A DNA stretch of 64,000 bases from Pseudomonas sp. MUP55 (GCF_034043515.1 NZ_CP138214.1:1674001-1738000), one strand, 5' to 3'. Positions 41,639 through 51,833 are shown, counted from the stretch's first letter. The notes: a model not told the origin generated them from the sequence alone. Numbers and translations are program-made.

Positions 41639-44600
41639 ATGAATGACCTGATTGCCCGTATCGTCGAGTTGGATTGGCAAGCGTACTTTGAACTTCGCTC
41701 GCTGGAGCGCGGCTTTGAGTATGCCGGCCAAAATCGCATTGAGATAAAGGAATTCGGGCCTCACAGGTTGATCGCACGTTGCAAGGGCTCGGGCCGCAAT
41801 GTCTATAGCCTGTCGATTGCCTTGGAGGATGCACCATCCCGTTTGACGGGCATCAGGTGTGTGTGTTCTTGCCCGGTGGCGACCAATTGCAAGCACGCGG
41901 CTGCGGTCTTGTTTACGTTGACTGTGCTGTACGAAGAGCTGAACGAGCCGAAAAAGCCGGTGGCTGATCGCCTGAGTCCGCAGCTCGAAAACTGGCTTGA
42001 AAGTATCCCCAAGCCCACCCCGCCAGGTGAGGCTGCGCCCAAGAACACCGGTACTTGTTTGCTGTACCAAGTCACTCCCGAGGTTTATTCCAGTGGCTGG
42101 ACATTCGAGGTGTACCGGGCGCGCGTGACCAAAAAAGGTGAGTACAGCGATATCAAGCCCTTGTACTCGATGGATGAGACATTACGGCGTGCACCAAGCT
42201 ACATGCATGAGCTGGATACGCGCATTGGTCGATTATTGTTGTTGGGCCGATCTTATGGCAGCTACGGCAGCAGTTTTCAGTTGGCCGGCGAAACGGGGGC
42301 CGAAATTCTCCAATTGGCGTTAAAAACCCAACGCCTGTTTCTTGAGCTGGGCCCAAGACTAGCGCTTAATCCCGGTCCGGCTCGCGCCGGTCGTTTCGAT
42401 TGGGCGGTGACACCCGATGGCGATTACATCCCCCGCTGGACCAGCGATGGCCGTGAGTTGGATGATATGTTTCCGCTCAAACCGCTTCACTATCTTGACC
42501 TCGACAACATGGAAGTCGGGGTGCTCGAGCATGGTCTGGATGAGAATCTGGCCATGCATCTTTGCGGCTTGCCGCTCATTCCAGCTGATCAAGCCGCGTT
42601 ATTCAGTCAACGCATCAGTGCGGTGTCCAAGGTGATTCCTCCACCGCTGGAGCTGACCGAGCGCGTCGTGGATACGTTAGAACCCCAAGGATGTCTTACC
42701 TTGGGAAGCGACGAAGCCTACGGTTACGGCCGGTTCCATTGGGAGCATCGCGCTGCGTTGGCTTTCCGCTATGACACCAGCCTGACCAGCGGCAAGGGCA
42801 CTGAGGATATCCAGCTTCTCAAGGGCACCGAAACCCAGCGTATCCAACGCAAGCCGGCGGCTGAAAAAGCGCTGCGCAAGGCGCTCACCAAGATCGGATT
42901 CAAAGCGATCAATCGCCAAACTCGCGCGCTGCCTGAAAGCGCTGGGGAAATGTTCGATCTCCCCACCGATGAAGCCTGGCTGGGTTTCGTTGAAAACGAT
43001 CTGGCGGCTTTGCGTGAAGCAGGGTGGGACATTGTCGTCCAACCGGGCTTTTACTACGACGTGGACGCGGTGGACCATTGGTATGCGGACATCGAAGAAG
43101 CGTCGGATAATGAATGGTTCGATCTTGAGCTGGGCATTGAGGTCAATGGCGAGCGGCATAGCCTGTTGCCAATCATGCTCGACTTGATGCGACGTCAGCC
43201 CAAGCTGCTCGATGCCGCCCACTTGGCCGAACGTAACGACGATGAGCGCGTGTTGGTGAGTTTGGGCGCCCGCACTCAAACAAAGGTTGCGTTGCCTTAC
43301 GGGCGACTCAAGCCCCTGATGGCAACCCTCGGCGAACTCTACCTGGGCGCAACCGAAGGTGATGCATTACGGCTGAGTGCGCCCGATGCGGCTCGGCTCA
43401 GTCATCTGGAGACAATGCCCTTGGTGTGGCGGGGTGGCGAGCGACTGCGTGATTTCGCCAGGCGCCTCAAGGACTCCACCCATGCCCAGGTATCTGCTCC
43501 GGAGGGCCTGAACGCCGAACTTCGTGGCTATCAGCTCGAAGGCCTGAACTGGATGCAGACTTTGCGCGAGCTGGAAGTCGGCGGGATTCTAGGGGATGAC
43601 ATGGGCCTGGGCAAAACTCTGCAAGCTCTTGCGCACCTGCTCCTGGAAAAACAGGCAGGTCGATTGCAAACGCCCGCATTGGCCGTAATGCCTACCAGCC
43701 TGATCCCGAACTGGATCGACGAAGCCGCACGGTTCACGCCACAGCTCAGAGTCCTGGCGCTGCACGGTGCACAGCGTCAGGCTGACTTCGCACGCTTGAC
43801 CGATTACGACCTGGTACTCACCACCTACGCGCTGCTGCCACGAGACCTTGAAGTCTTGCAGCCTCAGCGCTGGAGCGTGCTGATCCTCGACGAAGCGCAA
43901 AATATCAAAAATCCCAACAGCAAGGCGGCCCAGGCCGCTCGCCAACTGGATGCCGGCCAGCGGCTGTGCCTGAGCGGGACGCCGTTGGAAAACCATTTGG
44001 GCGAACTCTGGTCGCTGTTTCATTTCCTGTTGCCGGGGTGGCTGGGTGACAGCAAAACCTTCAATCGCAATTACCGCACACCGATTGAAAAGCACGGTAA
44101 TGCGCAACGCATGCAGCACCTGACGGCGAAGATCAAACCCTTCCTGTTGCGCCGTAAAAAAGAACAGGTCGCCACCGAGTTGCCGCCCAAGACCGAGATC
44201 GTGCATTGGGTGGACTTGAGCGACGCCCAGCGTGACGTGTATGAAACCGTGCGCGTGGCGATGGACAAGAAGGTTCGCGACGAGATTGCCCGGCAAGGTG
44301 TCGCCCGCAGCCAAATCGTCATTCTCGAAGCGCTGCTCAAGTTGCGCCAGGTCTGCTGCGACTTGCGCCTGGTCAAGACTGCACCAGCGTCCAAACTGGC
44401 GCGAGCGGGTACCGGCAAACTTGGCAGTTTGATGGAAATGCTCGAAGAATTGCTCAGCGAAGGGCGGCGCGTCCTGCTGTTCTCGCAGTTCACCTCGATG
44501 CTGGCGTTAATCGAAGAGGAACTGAAGCTGCGTGAGGTCGACTATTCAATCCTGACCGGTGAAACCCTGGACCGGCGCACCCCCGTGAAAGACTTTCAGG

Positions 44601-44923
44601 ACGGCAAGACGCCGTTGTTCCTGATCAGTCTGAAAGCGGGCGGAACGGGCTTGAACCTGACGGCGGCGGATACGGTGATTCATTACGACCCGTGGTGGAA
44701 CCCGGCTGTGGAAAACCAGGCCACGGACCGGGCTTACCGGATCGGGCAGGATAAGCCGGTGTTTGTTTACAAGATGATTGCCAGGGGCACGGTGGAAGAA
44801 AAGATTCAGGCGCTGCAATTGGAAAAGGCAGCGCTGGCCGACGGCGTGCTTGAAGGGGGCTCCAGTGCTGGCTGGAAGCTGGAGCAGCGAGATATTGAGG
44901 CGCTGTTCGCGCCGTTGCCTTAA
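41639..44923 (+). CDS. SNF2-family helicase with SWIM zinc finger, long form
   Basis: A 1094-residue protein. A SWIM zinc finger (CxCx5CxH: Cys 76, 78, 84 and His 86) is near the N-terminus. An extra region (~125-330) has no counterpart in the neighbouring paralogue. The SNF2 motor occupies the C-terminal half: DDMGLGKT near 655, DEAQNIKN near 750, SGTPLENHLGELWSLF, and motif VI ATDRAYRIGQ near 1030. Such proteins are DNA translocases; the role of bacterial SWIM-SNF2 proteins is largely open. The ATG at 41639 is used; a TTG at 41612 is possible. The first half looks less GC-rich than neighbouring genes. Confidence 0.85.
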   Translation: MNDLIARIVELDWQAYFELRSLERGFEYAGQNRIEIKEFGPHRLIARCKGSGRNVYSLSIALEDAPSRLTGIRCVCSCPVATNCKHAAAVLFTLTVLYEELNEPKKPVADRLSPQLENWLESIPKPTPPGEAAPKNTGTCLLYQVTPEVYSSGWTFEVYRARVTKKGEYSDIKPLYSMDETLRRAPSYMHELDTRIGRLLLLGRSYGSYGSSFQLAGETGAEILQLALKTQRLFLELGPRLALNPGPARAGRFDWAVTPDGDYIPRWTSDGRELDDMFPLKPLHYLDLDNMEVGVLEHGLDENLAMHLCGLPLIPADQAALFSQRISAVSKVIPPPLELTERVVDTLEPQGCLTLGSDEAYGYGRFHWEHRAALAFRYDTSLTSGKGTEDIQLLKGTETQRIQRKPAAEKALRKALTKIGFKAINRQTRALPESAGEMFDLPTDEAWLGFVENDLAALREAGWDIVVQPGFYYDVDAVDHWYADIEEASDNEWFDLELGIEVNGERHSLLPIMLDLMRRQPKLLDAAHLAERNDDERVLVSLGARTQTKVALPYGRLKPLMATLGELYLGATEGDALRLSAPDAARLSHLETMPLVWRGGERLRDFARRLKDSTHAQVSAPEGLNAELRGYQLEGLNWMQTLRELEVGGILGDDMGLGKTLQALAHLLLEKQAGRLQTPALAVMPTSLIPNWIDEAARFTPQLRVLALHGAQRQADFARLTDYDLVLTTYALLPRDLEVLQPQRWSVLILDEAQNIKNPNSKAAQAARQLDAGQRLCLSGTPLENHLGELWSLFHFLLPGWLGDSKTFNRNYRTPIEKHGNAQRMQHLTAKIKPFLLRRKKEQVATELPPKTEIVHWVDLSDAQRDVYETVRVAMDKKVRDEIARQGVARSQIVILEALLKLRQVCCDLRLVKTAPASKLARAGTGKLGSLMEMLEELLSEGRRVLLFSQFTSMLALIEEELKLREVDYSILTGETLDRRTPVKDFQDGKTPLFLISLKAGGTGLNLTAADTVIHYDPWWNPAVENQATDRAYRIGQDKPVFVYKMIARGTVEEKIQALQLEKAALADGVLEGGSSAGWKLEQRDIEALFAPLP

Positions 44924-44946
44924 GCCATAATGCCAGTAACGCTTTT

Positions 44947-45045
44947 TGTAGGAGCGAGCTTGCTCGCGAAGAACTCAGGGCCACCGCGTTTATCCAAAAT
45001 GAACGCGTTGCCTGGATTTTTTTCGCGAGCAAGCTCGCTCCTACA
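44947..45045. repeat. REPIN B4 between the two helicase genes
   Basis: Inverted GCGAGCTTGCTCGC-type pair, perfect at both ends, filling most of the 146-bp gap between the two tail-to-tail SNF2 genes. Confidence 0.9.
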
Positions 45046-45069
45046 GAAAACCACTTTCGCTTAACTGGC

Positions 45070-47760
45070 TCAGCGCTTCTCTTGCTTGTTGGGCAGCGGT
45101 GCAAACAGCGCCTCGATATCCTCATTGCCCAACTGCCAGTCCCCAGTCGTTCGTCCATCCAGCACGCCCGCAGCCAGATCGGATTTTTCCTTCTGCAGGT
45201 GCTGAATTTTCTCCTCCACCGTGCCTCTGGCAATCATCTTGTAGACGAACACCGGCTTCTCTTGCCCGATGCGGTACGCACGGTCGGTGGCCTGATTTTC
45301 GGTTGCCGGGTTCCACCAGGGGTCGTAGTGGATCACGGTGTCGGCTTCGGTCAGGTTCAGACCGACGCCGCCCGCTTTCAAGCTGATCAGGAAAATCTGC
45401 AGCGTGCCGCTCTGGAACTCCTTGACGGGGGTGCGCCGGTCACGGGTCTGGCCGGTCAGCAGCGCGTAGGCGATCTGGCGTTTCTTCAGTTCAGCCTCGA
45501 TCAGGCTCAGCATCGAGGTGAACTGCGAGAACAACAGAATGCGCCGCCCCTCGGCGAACAACTCGTCGAGCATCTCCATCAAGCTGTCGAGCTTGCCCGA
45601 GCTGCTGCCACGGGCGGGCAGGGTGGCGTCGTTGACCAGGCGCAAATCGCAGCACACCTGGCGCAGCTTGAGCAGCGCCTCAAGGATGATGATCTGGCTG
45701 CGCGCCACGCCCTTGCGGGTAATCTCGTCGCGCACCTTTTTATCCATGGCCAGGCGCATGGTTTCGTACACGTCGCGCTGGGCTTCGTTAAGGTCGACCC
45801 AGTGGATAATCTCGGTCTTGGGCGGCAGTTCGGTTGCCACCTGTTCCTTGGTGCGGCGCAGCAGGAACGGCTTGATCCGACCGTTGAGGTGCTGCAATCG
45901 CACCTCGCTGGCGCGTTTTTCGATGGGGACGCGGTAATCACGGTTGAAGCTTTTCACATCGCCGAGCCAGCCTGGCAGCAGGAAGTGGAACAACGACCAT
46001 AGCTCACCCAGGTGGTTTTCCAGCGGCGTACCGCTCAGGCACAGGCGCTGGCGCGCATCCAACTCGCGCGCTGCTTGAGCCGCCTTGCTGGTCGGGTTCT
46101 TGATGTACTGGGCCTCATCGAGAATCAGCACATGCAAAGGCTGGGCGGCGAGGGTGTCGATGTCTTTGGGCAATAGCGCGTAGGTGGTCAACAGCAGGTC
46201 AAAGTCCTGCAGATTGGCGAAGTGTTTCTTACGCCCTGCGCCGTACAGGGCCTGCACTCGCAGTTGCGGGGTGAAATGCGCGGCTTCATCCAGCCAATTG
46301 GGAATCAGGCTGGTGGGCATGACCACCATGCACGGCCGATCCAGGCGTCCGGCATTCTTCTCCGTAAGAATATGCGCAAGGGTCTGCAAGGTTTTACCCA
46401 GGCCCATGTCGTCCGCGAGAATCCCGCCCACGTCCAGCTGGCGCAGCGACTGCATCCAGCTCAAGCCTTCCAGTTGGTAGGGGCGTAAGGTTGCATTCAG
46501 CCCTTCAGGCGCAGCACAGGTGAAATCCTGGATATCGCGCAGGCGCTGGGCGAAATGGCGAATTTTCTCGCCGCCTTCCCATTGCAGCGGCAGGTCTTCC
46601 AACGGGTTCAAGCGGATTGCATCGGCCTTGGCCAGGCGCAAGGCCGTGGTGCCCGGTTCCTGCAGGTAGAACTCGCCCAAGGTGGCCAGTACCGGCTTCA
46701 AGCGTCCGTAGGGCAGCGCCACTTGCAGCGGGCCGTGGCCGTTGGGCAGGCCGGGAATATTCACCAGGATCAACTCATCATCGCGGCGCCGTGCGAGCTT
46801 TTCCGGGTTGAGGATTTCGGTGTGGGAGCGCATCAGGTTCAGCAGGATCGGCAGCAGGCTCAGCCGCTCGCCGTTGACGATAATACCCAGCTCCAGGTCG
46901 AACCAGTCGCGCTCGGGGGCTTCATCGACGCTGGCGTACCAGTCGTCCACGGGGCTGAGGTCGAAGCCGAAGTCTTCATCGATTTGCAGCTCCCAACCTT
47001 CGGCCCGCAGCGTAGGCGATGAGTTGAGGGTGAAATTCAGCCAGGCGCTGTCATTGACCATCTCGAACAGCTCGCCGGCACTTTCCGGCAAGGCCTTGCT
47101 CTGGCGCGTGGCGATCTTGAAGCCGAGCAGGCGCAGTTGCTCGCGATAACGCTGTTCCAGTTCGGGGTGGCGCTTGATCCGCAGGCTCTGGGTTTCCTGG
47201 CGCACGATGATATCGGCGTTCTTTTGCCCGCTGACATAATTGCCCAGGTAGTTGAACGACAGCGCCGCACGATGCTGGATGTAACGCTGCATCTTGCCGT
47301 TGCGCGGCTCGAACGCGCTGAACTCCACGCTGGCCAGCCACAGGCGCGGCACCGGGTGCACGTCCTCCATGACCACCTGCGGCAGTACCTCGCGCTTATC
47401 CAGTACGGCCTGGAGTTTGCCCAGCAGCTCGGCATCCTGGGCCGCCGCCGGGTAGGCGAGGGTTTCCTGGACCTTGAGCAGCACCGCGGCGATATGTTTG
47501 CAATTGATGTGCACCGGACAGGTACAGCGGCTGTCGACCAGAATCAGCATGCCCTTGGCCGATTCGCGCAACGAAATGGTCTGCCGGTAAACGTTGCCAC
47601 CCGAACCTTCGCAGTAGGCCGTGATGGTGCTGTCGCCGGACTCGACGATGCGCACCCGGTTCTCCAGCGCATAACGCCGCCCACGCTCCAGGCTTTGCTC
47701 TTTGAAGCGATTGGCCCAGGAAGGCGCCAGGGGTTTGGTCAGTGGCGATGTCAGGGGCAT
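45070..47760 (-). CDS. SNF2-family helicase with SWIM zinc finger, short form
   Basis: An 896-residue paralogue of the gene at 41639. It shares the SWIM finger (Cys 79, 81, 87, His 89), the central LPESAGELFEM and WFDLELGIIVNGE segments, and the SNF2 motor: DDMGLGKT near 448, DEAQYIKN near 548, ATDRAYRIGQ near 835. It lacks the ~200 residues between SWIM finger and core found in the long form. It starts 9 nt after the csiV stop, so it is probably the last gene of an mfd-csiV-helicase operon. Confidence 0.88.
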   Translation of the reverse strand: MPLTSPLTKPLAPSWANRFKEQSLERGRRYALENRVRIVESGDSTITAYCEGSGGNVYRQTISLRESAKGMLILVDSRCTCPVHINCKHIAAVLLKVQETLAYPAAAQDAELLGKLQAVLDKREVLPQVVMEDVHPVPRLWLASVEFSAFEPRNGKMQRYIQHRAALSFNYLGNYVSGQKNADIIVRQETQSLRIKRHPELEQRYREQLRLLGFKIATRQSKALPESAGELFEMVNDSAWLNFTLNSSPTLRAEGWELQIDEDFGFDLSPVDDWYASVDEAPERDWFDLELGIIVNGERLSLLPILLNLMRSHTEILNPEKLARRRDDELILVNIPGLPNGHGPLQVALPYGRLKPVLATLGEFYLQEPGTTALRLAKADAIRLNPLEDLPLQWEGGEKIRHFAQRLRDIQDFTCAAPEGLNATLRPYQLEGLSWMQSLRQLDVGGILADDMGLGKTLQTLAHILTEKNAGRLDRPCMVVMPTSLIPNWLDEAAHFTPQLRVQALYGAGRKKHFANLQDFDLLLTTYALLPKDIDTLAAQPLHVLILDEAQYIKNPTSKAAQAARELDARQRLCLSGTPLENHLGELWSLFHFLLPGWLGDVKSFNRDYRVPIEKRASEVRLQHLNGRIKPFLLRRTKEQVATELPPKTEIIHWVDLNEAQRDVYETMRLAMDKKVRDEITRKGVARSQIIILEALLKLRQVCCDLRLVNDATLPARGSSSGKLDSLMEMLDELFAEGRRILLFSQFTSMLSLIEAELKKRQIAYALLTGQTRDRRTPVKEFQSGTLQIFLISLKAGGVGLNLTEADTVIHYDPWWNPATENQATDRAYRIGQEKPVFVYKMIARGTVEEKIQHLQKEKSDLAAGVLDGRTTGDWQLGNEDIEALFAPLPNKQEKR

Positions 47761-47769
47761 GGCGCTGGA

Positions 47770-48336
47770 TCAGTCCTGCATGTCGGGCGGTGGTGCGCTG
47801 GGAGGCTTGGCGGTCAGCGAGGTGATCTTGATCAACAGCGCCAGGTGGCCGCCGTCCAGGTAATTGAGCTGGTTGTTCTTGGTGCGCACGTCCTTTTGGC
47901 TCAAATGTTCGCTGGCGATCACGCTGCCGTTGCCGTCGAACTGGTTGATCCAGAAATCGGCGTCGATGTCAGTGAAGCGGCCCAGTTGCAGGTTCAAGAC
48001 GCCTTCGATGGGGAACTGACCGAATTGCTCCTGGCCGTCGGTGATCGCGATTTTCACTGGCTGCTCGCCCAGGCTCTGTTCCCAGGCTTTGTGCGCGAGC
48101 ACGGTGTAGTTGGCGTCGGAGCGCAGTTTGTCGACGATGTTGCCCAGGCGTGGCGGGCTCATCCGCTCGCCCAGGCGCTGCGCGCCGCCATCCCAGTCTT
48201 CCGGGGCGGCGCGGCTGTTGATCACCGGCTCTGCATTCTGGCGCACCAGGATCATTTCCACCTGGTAAGGGCTGTCGGCAAATGCCGAAGGCGCAATGAC
48301 CACCAACATCAGGCTCAGAATGCGGAACATGCGCAT
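47770..48336 (-). CDS. CsiV family periplasmic protein
   Basis: A 188-residue protein with a signal peptide (FRILSLMLVVIAPSAFA) and the conserved start of the mature part, SPYQVEMILVRQN, as in CsiV, a peptidoglycan-binding protein first described in Vibrio. The C-terminal DVRTKNNQLNYLDGGHLALLIKI segment also fits the family. It lies 10 nt after mfd and 9 nt before the short SNF2 gene. The name is by resemblance only; its role in Pseudomonas is not established. Confidence 0.75.
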   Translation of the reverse strand: MRMFRILSLMLVVIAPSAFADSPYQVEMILVRQNAEPVINSRAAPEDWDGGAQRLGERMSPPRLGNIVDKLRSDANYTVLAHKAWEQSLGEQPVKIAITDGQEQFGQFPIEGVLNLQLGRFTDIDADFWINQFDGNGSVIASEHLSQKDVRTKNNQLNYLDGGHLALLIKITSLTAKPPSAPPPDMQD

Positions 48337-48346
48337 GGGGCGTCCT

Positions 48347-51300
48347 TCAAGCAGATTTCGGAATGAGGCGCTCGAACAGCGCCTCCAGGGTGTTGAAGCG
48401 TTCTTCGGCGCGTTCCATCGGCACCATGAACTTGAACAGCGTAGCCCCTTCGAACTTGTAACGGTTGGGCTGGCCCTGGATCAATTTGATCAGCACCAAC
48501 GGGTCCACCGGGGTCTGCGCTTCGAATTCGATACGCCCGCCTTGCGGCCCGGCGTCGACTTTCTTGATGCCCAACTGCTCGGCCTGCAGTTTAAGCAGGG
48601 TCAGGCGCACCAGGTTCTTGGTCGGTTCCGGCAGCAGGCCGAAGCGGTCGATCATTTCCACCTGCAAGTCCTTGAGGCCTTCTTCGTCGGTGGCCGACGC
48701 GATGCGCTTGTACAGGATCAGTCGTGCGTGCACATCCGGCAGGTAGTTCTCGGGGATCAATGCAGGCAAGCGCAGGTTGATCTCCGGGCCACCGCCCAGC
48801 GGTTGATCGAGGTTCGGCTGTTCGCCCTTGCGAATGGCTTTCACCGCGCGCTCGAGCATTTCCATATACAAAGTGAAACCCACCGCCTGGATCTGGCCGC
48901 TCTGGCCGTCGCCGAGCAGTTCGCCGGCGCCACGGATTTCCAGGTCGTTGGTGGCCAGCACAAAGCCGGCGCCGAGGTCCTGGGTGTTGGCGATCGCTTC
49001 CAGGCGTTTTTCCGCGTCGGAGGTGATCTGCTGGCGCGGTGGCGTCAGCAGGTAGGCATAGGCCTGGTGGTGACTGCGTCCGACCCGGCCGCGCAGTTGA
49101 TGCAGTTGGGCCAGGCCGAACTTGTCGGCGCGCTCGATGATGATGGTGTTGGCGCTGGGCACGTCGATGCCGGTCTCGATGATGGTCGAGGCGATCAGGA
49201 CGTTGAAGCGCTTGTGGTAGAAGTCGCTCATCACCTGTTCGAGTTCGCGCTCGCGCATCTGCCCATGGCCGATGGCGATACGCGCTTCGGGCACCAGTTC
49301 GGCGAGGTCGGCGGCGCACTTTTCGATGGTCTTCACGTCGTTGTGCAGGTAATACACTTGGCCGCCGCGCAGCAGTTCACGCAGCAGCGCTTCCTTGACC
49401 GTGCTTTTGTTCTGCTCCATCACGAAGGTGCGCACCGACAGACGGCGCGCCGGTGGCGTGGCAATGATCGACAAGTCGCGCATGCCCGATACCGCCATGT
49501 TCAGCGTGCGCGGAATCGGCGTAGCGGTAAGGGTAAGAATGTCGACTTCGCTGCGCAGGGCCTTGAGCTGTTCTTTCTGGCGCACGCCGAAACGGTGTTC
49601 TTCGTCGATGATGACCAGGCCCAGGTTCTTGATCTTCACGTCGTCCGACAGCAGCTTGTGCGTGCCGATCACGATGTCGATCTTGCCTTCGGCCAGATCA
49701 GCGACCGCCGCGTTCACCTCCTTGGCGGACTTGAAGCGGCTCATCACTTCCACGGTCACCGGCCAGTCGGCAAAGCGGTCGCGGAAGCTGTTGTAGTGCT
49801 GCTGGGCGAGCAGGGTGGTCGGCACCAGGATCGCCACCTGCCGGCCACCGTGCACCGCAATGAAAGCGGCACGCATCGCCACTTCGGTCTTGCCGAAGCC
49901 GACGTCGCCACACACCAGGCGGTCCATCGGCTTGGGCGCGAGCATGTCGGCACGCACTGCTTCGATGGTGGTTTGCTGGTCGGGAGTCTCTTCGAAGGCG
50001 AAGCCGGCGCTGAATGTGGCGTAGTCGGCTTTCGGGTCGGCGAACGCATAACCTTCCCGCGCCGCACGACGCGCATAAATGTCGAGCAATTCGGCGGCGA
50101 CGTCGCGCACCTGTTCGGCGGCCTTGCGCTTGGCTTTCTGCCAGGTCTCGGAGCCCAGGCGGTGCAGGGGGGCCAATGCGTCATCGCTGCCGGTGTAGCG
50201 CGCGATCAGGTGCAGGCTGGCCACCGGCACGTAGAGTTTGGCGCCCTCGGCGTATTCCATGGTGAGGAATTCGGCGGCCTGGTTGTCGATCTCCAGGGTC
50301 TGCAGGCCGAGGTAGCGGCCCACGCCGTGGTCGATGTGCACCACCGGCGCGCCCTCACGCAACTCGGTGAGGTTCTTGATCACCGCGTCGTTGTTGGCGT
50401 CGGCGCGTTTTTCGCGACGGCGGCGCTGCATCACGCGCTGGCCGAACAACGGGCTCTCGGCGATCAGCGCCAGGGCCGGGTCGTCCAGCAACAAGCCCTC
50501 ATCCAATGGCGCGATGGTGATCGCCAGGCGCTCTTTGCTGCTGACAAAGTCCGGCCAGCTATCGACCGTTTTCGGGCGCAGCTTGAGACGTTCCAGCAGC
50601 TCCAGCAGCACTTCGCGGCGCCCGGCGGATTCGGCGGTAAACAGCACGCGGCCGGGGAAATCGCCGAGGAAGTTGGACAATGCTTCCAGCGGTTGCGTGG
50701 CTTTGGCCTGGATCGCCAGGTCCGGCAACGTGCCGGCCGGGAAGCGCTCGCGGCCACTGCCGGCGTCTACATCCTGCTGGCTGGCGACCACGCGTGGCCA
50801 GTTTTTCAGGCGGGCGAAGCAGTCTTCCACCGGCAGGAACAATTCGGCGGGTGGCAATAGAGGCCGAGACGGGTCGACGCGGCGCTCTTCATAGCGGTTG
50901 CGCACGTCGTTCCAGAAGTTTTCCGCGGCCTGCTCGATACCCGGCAGCGAGAACACCTGGGTGTCCTGGGGCAAGTAATCGAAAAGGGTCGAGGTTTCAT
51001 CGAAGAACAGCGGCAGGTAGTACTCGATACCGGCCGGTGTAATCCCGCTGCTCAGGTCCTGGAAGATCGGGCAGCGACGGAAGTCCACATCGAAGCGTTC
51101 ACGAAAGCGTGCCTTGAAGCGGGTGACCGCATCTTTTTGCAGCGGGAATTCACGCGCCGGCAGCAGCTTGATCGAGTCGACCTTGTCGATGGAGCGCTGG
51201 TTTTCCGGATCGAAGGTGCGCAGGGTCTCGATTTCATCATCGAACAGGTCGATGCGGTACGGCAGTTTGCTGCCCATCGGGAACAGGTCGATCAACGCAC

Positions 51301-51796
51301 CGCGTACGGTGAATTCGCCGTGCTCGTACACCGTGTCGACATAGCGGTAGCCGGTGGCTTCCAGGCGCGTGCGCATCTGCTCCACGTCGAGTTTCTGGCC
51401 GACATCCAGCACCAGGCTGCTGCCCAGCAGGAACTTGGTCGGCGCCAGGCGGTGCAGCGCCGTGGTGATCGGCACCACCAGCACGCCGTGGGCCAGTTCC
51501 GGCAGGCGGTACAGGCTGGCGATGCGCTGGGAAATGATGTCCTGATGCGGCGAAAACAGGTCGTAGGGCAGGGTTTCCCAGTCGGGAAAGTGCAGCACCG
51601 GCAAATCCGGGGCGAAGAAGCTCAGCTCCTGCTCCAGCCGTTCGGCGCTTTGGCTGTCGGCGGTGAGCAGCAGGGTAAAGCGCTTGGCTGCGCTGGCAGC
51701 CTCGGCAATGGCCAGGCTCAGGGCGGCACCGGGCAGGTTGCCCCAGTGCTGTTTACCTGCCGCGGCAGGGAGTAGCGGTAGACGCAGAACGGGCAC
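48347..51796 (-). CDS. mfd: Transcription-repair coupling factor
   Basis: A 1149-residue SF2 translocase that removes stalled RNA polymerase and recruits UvrA. An N-terminal UvrB-like region is followed by the RNA polymerase interaction domain (DHGVGRYLGLQTLEI near 470) and the RecG-like motor with Walker A GDVGFGKTEVAM near 630 and DEEHRFG near 730. A C-terminal TRCF domain completes it. The start is a GTG at 51796, preceded at some distance by TTGGAGC. A CTGACA/TACAAT promoter lies just upstream. Confidence 0.95.
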   Translation of the reverse strand: MPVLRLPLLPAAAGKQHWGNLPGAALSLAIAEAASAAKRFTLLLTADSQSAERLEQELSFFAPDLPVLHFPDWETLPYDLFSPHQDIISQRIASLYRLPELAHGVLVVPITTALHRLAPTKFLLGSSLVLDVGQKLDVEQMRTRLEATGYRYVDTVYEHGEFTVRGALIDLFPMGSKLPYRIDLFDDEIETLRTFDPENQRSIDKVDSIKLLPAREFPLQKDAVTRFKARFRERFDVDFRRCPIFQDLSSGITPAGIEYYLPLFFDETSTLFDYLPQDTQVFSLPGIEQAAENFWNDVRNRYEERRVDPSRPLLPPAELFLPVEDCFARLKNWPRVVASQQDVDAGSGRERFPAGTLPDLAIQAKATQPLEALSNFLGDFPGRVLFTAESAGRREVLLELLERLKLRPKTVDSWPDFVSSKERLAITIAPLDEGLLLDDPALALIAESPLFGQRVMQRRRREKRADANNDAVIKNLTELREGAPVVHIDHGVGRYLGLQTLEIDNQAAEFLTMEYAEGAKLYVPVASLHLIARYTGSDDALAPLHRLGSETWQKAKRKAAEQVRDVAAELLDIYARRAAREGYAFADPKADYATFSAGFAFEETPDQQTTIEAVRADMLAPKPMDRLVCGDVGFGKTEVAMRAAFIAVHGGRQVAILVPTTLLAQQHYNSFRDRFADWPVTVEVMSRFKSAKEVNAAVADLAEGKIDIVIGTHKLLSDDVKIKNLGLVIIDEEHRFGVRQKEQLKALRSEVDILTLTATPIPRTLNMAVSGMRDLSIIATPPARRLSVRTFVMEQNKSTVKEALLRELLRGGQVYYLHNDVKTIEKCAADLAELVPEARIAIGHGQMRERELEQVMSDFYHKRFNVLIASTIIETGIDVPSANTIIIERADKFGLAQLHQLRGRVGRSHHQAYAYLLTPPRQQITSDAEKRLEAIANTQDLGAGFVLATNDLEIRGAGELLGDGQSGQIQAVGFTLYMEMLERAVKAIRKGEQPNLDQPLGGGPEINLRLPALIPENYLPDVHARLILYKRIASATDEEGLKDLQVEMIDRFGLLPEPTKNLVRLTLLKLQAEQLGIKKVDAGPQGGRIEFEAQTPVDPLVLIKLIQGQPNRYKFEGATLFKFMVPMERAEERFNTLEALFERLIPKSA

Positions 51797-51833
51797 GGAA
51801 GGTTGAGCTCCAAGCGTTGCGACAAAGTCGGTA

